Source of the DNA: Dermatophagoides farinae
Lineage: Eukaryota > Arthropoda > Arachnida > Sarcoptiformes > Pyroglyphidae
Assembly: GCF_024713945.1 (NCBI RefSeq)
Contig: NC_134677.1
Location: 3,661,001 to 3,725,000, forward strand
Length of the DNA: 64,000 nucleotides
Direction: 5' to 3'
Shown piece by piece: positions 32,562 to 41,853 of this stretch. How positions within the stretch are numbered: position 1 is the first letter of the stretch; every line of letters begins with the position of its first letter. The position numbers were made by a program, and so were the translations under genes. The notes beneath the pieces were generated by a model, which saw only the letters and a list, made by a program, of their open reading frames with translations, searched no databases and was not told where the DNA came from.

Positions 32562-35500
32562 CTTCCCCAGATTCAGCAAACGTACCAAAGGAACAAATTT
32601 AGCCGGAGGGAGAGATTTAGTAAGTACGTCCGCAACCTGTTGATCGGTGGGAATCCATTTTACGATTAGATTGTTGTCCATTACATCGTTACGAATAGAA
32701 TGAAATTTGATAGCGATATGACGCAGTTTTGGCGTAATAGCTTGACCATAAATTTGGTAGACAGTAGAACGATTATCACAATTTAAAATAGGAATGTCTG
32801 TTTCGATTCCAGTTTCGACCAATTGATTTCGGATATATTTCATGTCCTTGGAACACAACGATGCTGATATATATTCGGCCTCGCAAGTATTATCAATAGT
32901 ACATTTTTGTAAATGAGTCTTCCAAATGATTGGACCTCCAAAATAAACAATGTGTCCAGTGGTTGTTTTTCCACCAATTTTGTCACCAGCGAGATCAGCG
33001 TCTGCATATCCCACAATCGATTTTGGAACTTCACCGCCCAAGCAAATACCAACCGAACGTGTGCCATTAAGATATCGAAAAAGACGTTTTATTGACTTCA
33101 CATGAATTTCATTTGGTGCGTTCGTAAACCTTGCTAATAATGATACGGTATATGCAATATCTGGACGTGTTTTACAGGACAAATATAGAAGAGCACCGAC
33201 GGCCTGTCTATATGGATAATCTTCGTTGGTTGGAGATTCGGTGTCATATGGATTCGTACCGCAGGCAAACGGCGTATCAGAATGTCTCGATTCATTCATT
33301 TCAAAATTTTTCAACTTGTCCAATAAATATTGTTCTTGTTTTAAATATATAGTCCGATTTCGATAATTTCGTTCATATTCAATACCGAGGAAACGAGATG
33401 ATTCAACTTTACGGATTTCAAATCTTTTAGACAATTTATCAAAAATTTCGAGCGGTTTCTTCTTGTTCGTTGATGCAATGATGCCATCGTCGACGTAAAT
33501 GATCATTATTGTGAATTCGGCATTTTCTCGCATGAAATAAAAACAGGGATCGAGATTAGTAGAATTAAAGCCAAACTTACGTATGGTTTGATCAAATACG
33601 GAGTTCCAGCTCCTGGGACTTTCACGTAATCCGTATAAACCTCGAAATAATTTGCAGACACGGCCGGAATCATCATCGTAACCAGGTGGTTGTTTAATAT
33701 ATACGTCTCCGGTAATTTGACCATTCAGGAAGGCACAGGATACATCGAATTGAACCAATGACATGTGCATGGATGCAACCAGTGAGAAGAACAAGCGAAC
33801 ACTTTCCATGCAAACAACTGGAGCGTAACAATCATAAGATGATTTATCATCCTGTTCGAAACCTCTTGCTACCAGACGCGCACGATACCGACCGTCTTCT
33901 TTGATTGTAAACACCCATTTAACTGATATTACCCGTACATTAGACGGTGATTCAACCAGAGCCCACGTTTTGTTTTTAATTAATTGATTAAATTCATGTT
34001 GCATGGCCAGTTTCCACTTGTCGGAATCAATACTGCTTACAGCTTCATCAAATGTATTCGGTTCACTGCCAGCAATGGCCACAACAGCTTCACTTTCATT
34101 TGAACGTGGTCGCAAAGAATTTATTCGTTCCGGATTAATTTCATATCTACGATTTGATGATCCACGGGGACGTCCAATTGATCGTCGATTGGTTGTTACA
34201 ACATTTTCGGAATCATTGTCATCAAGATCGGTATCGATAACATTTTCGTCACTTCCCCCAATCGGGTCGTTGATAGAATTGACGTCACTTCCCCCGTTAA
34301 CGATAACGATGTTGGGGTTTGTAACAGTTTGATCATGATGATTCAAATCGGTTGATTCGTTTGATGAAAATGATAAATTTTGATCATCGTTATTAATTGA
34401 ATTTAAATTTTTGTCAATATTTGAGCTGTTCGTCGATATATGGCATTTAGCCTGTTCATTAAATTTCACGTCACAAGCAAATTCGATACGTCGATTGGTT
34501 GGACAATAAACACGATAAGTGTTACTTGAATGATAACCAACCATAAAAACTTTCTTGGTCTTTGATGAATATTTATGTCGATCATTTTTAATTAAGGCAT
34601 AGCCTAATGAGCCGAAGATACGGAGATTTGAAAGATCAACACGTCGACCAAAATATTTTTCGAATGGAATTTCATTTCTTGAATTTAACATACGATTTAT
34701 GACGTAAACAGAACAATTTGTTGATTCATCCCAAAGGGATAATGGCAAATTTGATGACGATAACATGGAGATAGAATGATCAACAATGTTTCGTATGGCC
34801 CGCTCCACCCGCCCGTTCTGTTGTGGTGTTTTGACAGTGGCTAATTCATGAAGGATACCTCGACTGTTGATGAACGACTTAAAGTCTTTGCTAAGAAATT
34901 CAGAGCCATGATCTGTACGAATGCTCAGGACATCATTACCAGTGTCAAGCTTGATTTCATTAACTATTTTACGAAACTTTTCCAAGGTTTCTTGTCGATT
35001 TTTCATGAAAGCAATTTTGATGTAATTTGTAAATTCATCAACTGCAACTAGATAATACATATTTCCGTGAATGGATCTTGTTGTATATCCGCCAATATCA
35101 AGATGAAGCTTTAAGCCAGGTTTCAAATATTGATGATTGGAACTTTTAAGATGGGAGGTTCCCGTCATTTTACCCGATTTACAGGAGACGCAGAATGAGA
35201 TATTGTTGCCAATATTACTCGGAACACCATCGACCAATTTGTTATTCATCATTTTTGAGATCGTCTTTGTTGAAAAATGAGCGCATCGCTCGTGCCAAAG
35301 TGCCATTGAATCGATAGATGAGGCTGCAGAAGCTATAACATTTTGTTTAACACGAATTTGTAGATCGAACAAATTTTCATAGTCTTTTGACCAGTTTGCC
35401 ACAATTATTGGTTTGCCGAATCTACTAATGACCATGCCATCTTTGTTGGTGTTGATTTTCGCTCCTTTTCGACAAAGCTGACCCACCGAAATTAAATTGA

Positions 35501-36569
35501 ATGGTTGATCAGGGACATACGCCACATCCGTTATTAATCCAGACGACCACATGGTTCCGTTGAAAAATTCACATTTTAGATCGCCAATCACGTTGATTTT
35601 TGTGCTATGTTTGAGGCCTCTGATCATGCGTTCTGCATGTCGATGATTCACCAATAAGCTTTTATCGTTGACAATGTGATAGCTAGCTCCAGTATCGGCC
35701 AAAAATTTTGGAGATTGACTGTTTGTAGCAACCAATGATGCAGCTAACACAAGGGTAGTGGCAACATCTAAATTGTTATCATCGTCATCGTTGTTTTTAT
35801 CATGCTTTTTCTTCGCTTGCTGATTAGATTGTCGATAAAACGGTCGTTTTTGATTTTTAGATTTCGACGGATTTTTACGGTAACAATCTTTTTCAAGGTG
35901 ATTATTAAGGCCACAAAAATTGCATTTCAAATTGGACTTCTTTCTGTTTTTGGCTGTTACCAAGGTGACACCAGTAGATTCGGATTCATTATCTTTAAGC
36001 TCACGTTCACGACGGAGGAGCATAGATTCAAAGACATCACTTGTAATGCTAGATTCATCTTTAATATTGAGCAATTCAACTTGATTGCATATGTCTTTGT
36101 ATTCATTGGGCAGGACATCAATAATTTTTGCCACAATGCACGAATCTGGTAGTTTTAGGTTCTTTTCGGCTAATTGTAACGAATTTCTTTTCACCTCTGA
36201 GAATAATTTTGATATATCGCCTTCAAATTTGATCTTGTGGTTTTGTCTAAAGAGATCAAAAACGTTTCGCGTATGTGAGGATCGATATTTGTATTCCAAT
36301 TTATTTATCATCTCTAATGGCGTTTCACAGTTGATGACTGTTTCGCGGTCCATAGAGTTCAGCGATGATTTGATTAAATTTTTGCTACTGTTTATACCAA
36401 TCTTCTGTTCTTTGGTTAAGCCACTTTTCGGCTTATAGTCGAATTTGGGATCGATAAACTGGTCACATTCCATGGCAATGAGACATTCTTTTATTGACTC
36501 ATACCAATGATGGTATGGTACTTTATCCAAATTCAAGAATTGAACATTTTTAGGGTTCAACTGCGTCAT
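32556..36569 (-). CDS. Copia-type Gag-Pol polyprotein, intact
   Basis: A single uninterrupted frame of 1337 aa from the ATG at 36569 (MTQLNPKN); an in-frame ATG 16 codons upstream is less likely. Gag contains the zinc knuckle CNFCGLNNHLEKDC near residue 215. The protease motif is LADTGASYHIV near 290. The integrase has a His/Cys zinc-binding part around HERCAHF and CVSCKSGK, and a D-D-35-E core: D in LDIGG near 486, D in RTDHGSEF near 550 and E in NGRVERA. Reverse transcriptase has FDVSCAFLNG and the catalytic IIYVDDGI near 1023. RNase H has VGYADADLAGD near 1187 and TCEAEYIS. All catalytic motifs are present with no stop or frameshift, so the element looks competent. Gag and Pol are fused in one frame, as in Drosophila copia. 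Confidence 0.97.
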   Translation of the reverse strand: MTQLNPKNVQFLNLDKVPYHHWYESIKECLIAMECDQFIDPKFDYKPKSGLTKEQKIGINSSKNLIKSSLNSMDRETVINCETPLEMINKLEYKYRSSHTRNVFDLFRQNHKIKFEGDISKLFSEVKRNSLQLAEKNLKLPDSCIVAKIIDVLPNEYKDICNQVELLNIKDESSITSDVFESMLLRRERELKDNESESTGVTLVTAKNRKKSNLKCNFCGLNNHLEKDCYRKNPSKSKNQKRPFYRQSNQQAKKKHDKNNDDDDNNLDVATTLVLAASLVATNSQSPKFLADTGASYHIVNDKSLLVNHRHAERMIRGLKHSTKINVIGDLKCEFFNGTMWSSGLITDVAYVPDQPFNLISVGQLCRKGAKINTNKDGMVISRFGKPIIVANWSKDYENLFDLQIRVKQNVIASAASSIDSMALWHERCAHFSTKTISKMMNNKLVDGVPSNIGNNISFCVSCKSGKMTGTSHLKSSNHQYLKPGLKLHLDIGGYTTRSIHGNMYYLVAVDEFTNYIKIAFMKNRQETLEKFRKIVNEIKLDTGNDVLSIRTDHGSEFLSKDFKSFINSRGILHELATVKTPQQNGRVERAIRNIVDHSISMLSSSNLPLSLWDESTNCSVYVINRMLNSRNEIPFEKYFGRRVDLSNLRIFGSLGYALIKNDRHKYSSKTKKVFMVGYHSSNTYRVYCPTNRRIEFACDVKFNEQAKCHISTNSSNIDKNLNSINNDDQNLSFSSNESTDLNHHDQTVTNPNIVIVNGGSDVNSINDPIGGSDENVIDTDLDDNDSENVVTTNRRSIGRPRGSSNRRYEINPERINSLRPRSNESEAVVAIAGSEPNTFDEAVSSIDSDKWKLAMQHEFNQLIKNKTWALVESPSNVRVISVKWVFTIKEDGRYRARLVARGFEQDDKSSYDCYAPVVCMESVRLFFSLVASMHMSLVQFDVSCAFLNGQITGDVYIKQPPGYDDDSGRVCKLFRGLYGLRESPRSWNSVFDQTIRKFGFNSTNLDPCFYFMRENAEFTIMIIYVDDGIIASTNKKKPLEIFDKLSKRFEIRKVESSRFLGIEYERNYRNRTIYLKQEQYLLDKLKNFEMNESRHSDTPFACGTNPYDTESPTNEDYPYRQAVGALLYLSCKTRPDIAYTVSLLARFTNAPNEIHVKSIKRLFRYLNGTRSVGICLGGEVPKSIVGYADADLAGDKIGGKTTTGHIVYFGGPIIWKTHLQKCTIDNTCEAEYISASLCSKDMKYIRNQLVETGIETDIPILNCDNRSTVYQIYGQAITPKLRHIAIKFHSIRNDVMDNNLIVKWIPTDQQVADVLTKSLPPAKFVPLVRLLNLGKC
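32562..32568 (-). other. Polypurine tract of the copia element
   Basis: The minus strand reads GGGGAAG directly before the 3' LTR, the expected plus-strand priming site. It also codes for the penultimate residues of Pol. Confidence 0.75.
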
Positions 36570-36673
36570 GATCGATTCTTGTTGAAAAAATAACCATGGA
36601 AAGAAGAAACAGCACAAAATTAATTATCAATACAATTTTTAAAAGAAGAATACGTAGCTTGGAAGGCAACTGA

Positions 36674-36684
36674 GGCCCATAACC
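36674..36684 (-). other. Primer-binding site matching initiator tRNA-Met anticodon region
   Basis: Directly inside the 5' LTR, the plus strand reads GGCCCATAACC, identical to the anticodon stem-loop region of eukaryotic initiator tRNA-Met; the transcript is therefore complementary to it. Use of an internal half-tRNA primer rather than the tRNA 3' end is the known copia mechanism. Confidence 0.85.
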
Positions 36685-36934
36685 TGTTGAAATTATTTAA
36701 TAATGTTGTTTAATTAATTTAGCCGAAAAATAATAAATGTAAACATAAATGAAAAAACAGATAGAGCACATAGAAAATGATATCTATAGAAAGAAGAACA
36801 AAACGAATGGTGGTGTGTTGATGATGTGTGTGTTCGTGTTGAAGAAAACAATCAACTGACTACATGTATAAATGTGTCGTTTATATATGTGACAATGTGT
36901 ATGTATGATGAATAAAGTTCAAGTTGCTTTAACA
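36685..36934 (-). repeat. 5' LTR of the copia element
   Basis: This is 250 bp and identical to 32312-32561. On the minus strand TATATAAA at 36887-36880 lies 47 bp from the LTR start and may be the element's TATA box. Confidence 0.97.
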
Positions 36935-36939
36935 CTTAT

Positions 36940-38138
36940 GGGCAATAGTTTCATCATGTATTTTTTTAAAAACTCATCAAATAATAGTAGTATATTCCAT
37001 TTTTAATATGTATATTGTTGTAATAATAGTTTGAAAACTTTTTTCACACTACTTAACTAATCATTATAATTCTTTTTTTTCAATTTAAACGCCCCATCCA
37101 CATGAAATAAGAGGAAAATACCGTTTTTCTATGGTAATGATGTGGCAATTTGTGTTTCAAACTGATCATCCAGAAATTGCAATCGAATGAACAACAACAA
37201 ACTTGTAATATAGTTATTACACATTTACACATTTAGTTTATCATCAACATCATCATCATTTTATTTAAAAATTCTATTCATGTATGCCTTTGGGTTGTCT
37301 TCATTTTTTTTTCAGAAGCCTCAAATTTCATTCCGTGTCTATATGTTTTTGAATAACCAAAATAATGACCTTATAACAGTTATATAATGTTGTTCGTTCG
37401 TTTATACTTTTTCGGCTCTATCATTATTAGACTTTTACATGGATATATAGGTCGAGAATAATATCCAGGTTTTCATTTTTTTTTTTTTTTTTTTTGTTAG
37501 AATATCGAATTTGATTTTTTTTCTGCCTTCAATTTCATGATATCGTTTGGGCAAATAATGTTTTAGTTTGGCGTCTAATCATTATCATCATTGGAATGCG
37601 TTTTGTGAACCAGACATCATTTTTTTTCTATATTTTTTTCTTGGAATTGATCAAATTATATTTACTTACTTATACAATGCTCATTGGTTGCTTAAAAAAC
37701 CAAAGATCCACAACGATGATGATGACGACAACGAAATTCCTGGATACTTTTTTGTTGTTGTTGTTGTTGTTGTTGTTGCTTTCGTTATGATATTATTTCT
37801 TGTTTTTTTTATATTCTGCCTATTACTATTAGTAGAAATAGTATTTGAATGATGTTGACCGAATTATGGACAATATATGACAACCATAAATTCAGACAAA
37901 TGAAAAAAAAGTAAAAGAAAAATACAGTGCCTATATTTTTTTGTGGAAAATATTTCCATATACCGTATATTTTTTTTATTGAGATTCGATGATGATGATG
38001 TTGTTGTTGTTGTTGTTGTTAGGGAATTGAGGAATTTTTTCATCATCATTTTTTTTCAATTTAACAAAATATTGACTCATGAAATTCAATCAGTTCCCAA
38101 TGTAACTGTCGTATCATGGCATTCTGGAATGTGTTCGC

Positions 38139-38170
<32 letters not shown>

Positions 38171-41100
38171 CAGAATTTTTTTGGGGATATGTTTATGGAC
38201 AATAATAATGACCAAAATGGAACAATTTTTTTTCTCATTCATACCCGACTACCACATTGGAAGCCTTGTCATGTCTTTTATTCATACGACAAATAATAAT
38301 AATTTTCAGCATCATCATAATGATATTTTTCTATTTAAAATAAAAATTTTACTTTTAATTTAAATTATTAACACAATTTCGTCTGAGTAACTAAAGCTAA
38401 AGTTAGCATTACAGGTGGGAAAAATAAATGTACATGGTTAAATCATAATGATGAATGCGATTTTTCATTCTGTTTTTATTATCAATATCGGTGATGAATA
38501 GAATCTCTATAGTTGGTAATGCATAATGATCGAAGCTAAAATTGGCTATTCATTTAAATCAATCAATGTGATGATTTATTCATAGTGATGAGTTAACCGA
38601 AAAGGATTGATAAATTCTTGTTTTGAAATACATTCTTTATGCCTAGATTTATTCATGAGAGCATCACATCTTTCAAAAAAGACGTAATAATTGTAATGAA
38701 TGGCCAGCAGATTGGACGTTGTTTTTCTTTTCGCTTTTTGTTATCACCACTGAGTGTAAAGAAACTTTCATTTCTTTAGCGATTCTTCAAGAAAAATAAT
38801 CACGAATGCTGAACAACATTAAACATTTATTATCAAATGCCTGACAGTATGTTTTGTGTGAGTGTGGAAGTTTTTTTTTTGCTGAAAAAAAGTTTTGTCC
38901 ATCGCATTATCTATACATTAGTTTAACATGATGATCATCATTAGCGAAAGCTTTTTTTTTGTTTCCAATTTTAATTAATTCATATAAATTAACAGGGTTT
39001 CGATGTTTTTTTCTGTTATGTTCATTCATATTATGAATCTCTTCAGTGTGCGTGTGTGTTTGTGTGTGTATATGGCGGTGAATATCATTTTTACCATGGT
39101 TTCAATGATTCTGAATAATTTTTTTTATTTCTTTCATGTGCTTATATGAAAGAAAAAAATTTGATTAAATTAGATACAGACATACAGGCCAAGAAATACT
39201 AGCTAGCTAGATAGAAAGGTTTTATCATCATCATCACACTTGAGTTCTCATTAATTTTTGAAAACAGTATGCGTATAATATTTAATTACATAACGCTATA
39301 TATATGTGTGATAACCAGTGATATGAACAAACCACAACGAATACCATTTGATTATAATGATATGGATACAGACTGATGTGAATGAATACTGTTTGACACA
39401 TTGTCCATGTCTTAGTTTTCTTTTACTTGTCATGATCTGAATGGGATCCAATTTCATTTCTAATTTTTCTCATTCATTCATTCATTCATTCATACGAATC
39501 CGAAACATCTTTTTAGTTTTTTCATTTTCCAGTTTTTTTCTGGTGCTTCCAAGTTGAAAAAATATTAATGAACTTTGTTTTTCGTGCCATCATCATCATC
39601 ATCATCAACAATGGTGATAATGATGTTACATACCTTGCATTCATATTCAGGCACGACAAAGTTTATTTCGGTTCATTCAAACATATCTTAATATCTATTT
39701 GCAAATTTTATTTTTGGATCTATCTTATGGATGATTGGAATGAAATTTTAAAACACACAATCAATTGTTATCGTTTTTGTTCCAGAATATCAGCATGGTT
39801 ATCGGATACGAATTATCATATTGCATATGTCAAAATATACACAAAAACAATTTGATTCTTTTTTTTCTGGCCTGATTCACGATTGTTGCATTTAATTTAT
39901 TATTTGATTGATTATCATCTGTAAATGAAGATGTTAATTGTGTGCAAAAACTAAAAAACTAGAAAAGAGAGTAATTTTTTTTTCATTTGACCAGTAGGAA
40001 ATTCGAAATTTTTTTTGTTTATAATCGTTGAATTATATAAATAGAGCTAAATATTTTTTTTTTGTTTGGCTACTTGGATTGTTGCTGTTGATACTCAAAC
40101 TGGGTTAACTATCTTTTTTTTTTGCTCTATGCTTGTCAAGAATTTTAACAAATAAATAAATAAACAATTTTTCAATTGGTTAGATTGTTTGAGTGAGTGA
40201 GTGAAAAAAAAGAGAAAAAAAAATGATTGTCCTTGAAATAGAAATTTAAATTGGCCTCAAAAATTCATCAATTTTTCTAATCACATCCAATTCACAATCA
40301 GGCAAATATGTCCATTTTGAAATTTGAATGATCAAATTTATAATTAAATTGGTTGGTTAGACATTTATGGCCCCCTTCCATTCCATTCCGTTCATCATCC
40401 AAATCTCTCAAAATCTTTACTCTGTATGTTTTTTTCTATCTGAGCAATTTGTTTTTATTCTCTTTTTTTCTGAAAAAATAATACTAACGATAACACATTT
40501 CAATCAATCACACACACACACACACAAACCGACACACATATACACAAACACGATGTATCTATGAATGCAACAAAACTAGAATTAGAAATGACAATGTATT
40601 TAAACATTTTTTTTTTTTTCATCTATCTACCTCTATGTACACACACAAACACACAATCGTTTATTCGCATGATAGATCATCATATAGAGTATAGGATGAT
40701 GTTTTGGTTATCATTGGCTAGTTGAAAACCAATTTGTAATTACCTCAATGTATATATACTTTTTTTATACGGTAGTTGGCTTTAAGATAAATCATCATAT
40801 ATATATATGAAAAAGTGGACTATTCATCCTATTTTTCTTTTAAAGTTTGGCAATTGATCCATCAAACGATACGAAGAATAGGAAAAAAAAGATGCCCTTT
40901 GATGCATCTCTTATATGTCATTATTCATTTTCAGAAAGACACATTTTAAACATGTATGAAGACAAATCGATTGTGTTTATATATGTATGTCCATTGTTGT
41001 TGTTGTTGGGCAGAGGCTATTTGTCGAATGAAAATTAACGACAAGTATATAACCGAATTGAATGTAGAGTAATGTAGTCTCGGTAGCCAGTTATTGTTTC

Positions 41101-41853
41101 TTTCGATTACTTTATGGTCAATTCATAAACTGAGAGAATGGTGATTATTGTCTACCCCTTGTGATTTCAATAAGTGATCGTTCTCTCATTCGACCATAAT
41201 GATATTTCAAGAAAAAGTTAAACCCTTGCTTCATGTGGTGGTGGTGGTGGTTATCCTAATTTCCTAATTTTTATATATTAATGGATCAAATATAAAACAC
41301 CACAGATTATGATGATGACACCAATATTCTTGACATGGTTTATTTGTATGTATGTATGACAATTACAATTCATCCATTTATTTTGCCATTCGCTTATCAT
41401 GATAAACGATCTCGATTGACCAACAACAGCAAAGAAAAATGAGATCAAGATCAAAGCTATAGAGATAAAAGTCATTTTTTGTATACTAATCCTGAATTGT
41501 ATATAATTCCGAAACTGATTCCGTGAATCCAGATTAAACTCAGTCTTTTCCTTTCACTAAATGATATCAACCTGAAATCGTGTTCTAATAACCAAGTTTG
41601 AATGTAATTAAATATTAATCATATGCAATTAAACGTTGTTTTTACTAGATCATTACATTAGGCCATTCAAATTTTATTGAAATTGTAATTTTGTTACAAT
41701 CAATTGTTTTATTGATTTTCATAATTTATATTTATATTCGAATATAAAAGGAAAAAAAATTATAAGATAATAATAATTAATAATAAATTAATAAATTAAA
41801 AAGACAAACATGCACACATAGCATTTGGTTACAAGTGAATCAAAGTTTTTTTT
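36940..41853. other. Gene-poor AT-rich DNA right of the retrotransposon
   Basis: No credible exon is seen in about 4.9 kb. It contains a poly(T) run near 37478, a TTG run at 37752-37778, a second TTG run near 38000, a GT run at 38139-38166, ATTC repeats near 39475-39492, an ATC run near 39590, a CA run near 40510 and an imperfect inverted repeat at about 41111-41207. The 3' UTR of the 928-aa gene enters at the right end. Confidence 0.6.

Larger units (their letters stand above)
32307..36939 (-). mobile_element. Complete Ty1/copia LTR retrotransposon with target duplication
   Basis: The element proper spans 32312-36934 (4623 bp) and is transcribed on the minus strand. It has two 250-bp LTRs that I find identical base for base, ends in TG...CA, and is flanked by the 5-bp direct repeat CTTAT (32307-32311 and 36935-36939). 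It carries a tRNA-iMet-type primer site next to the 5' LTR, a polypurine tract before the 3' LTR and one intact Gag-Pol frame. Domain order Gag, protease, integrase, reverse transcriptase, RNase H places it in Ty1/copia (Pseudoviridae-type) rather than gypsy. Identical LTRs mean little time since insertion. Confidence 0.97.

Noticed and set aside
32840-36438. Several 60-120 codon frames on both strands inside the retrotransposon
   Set aside because: They are shadows of the Gag-Pol frame.
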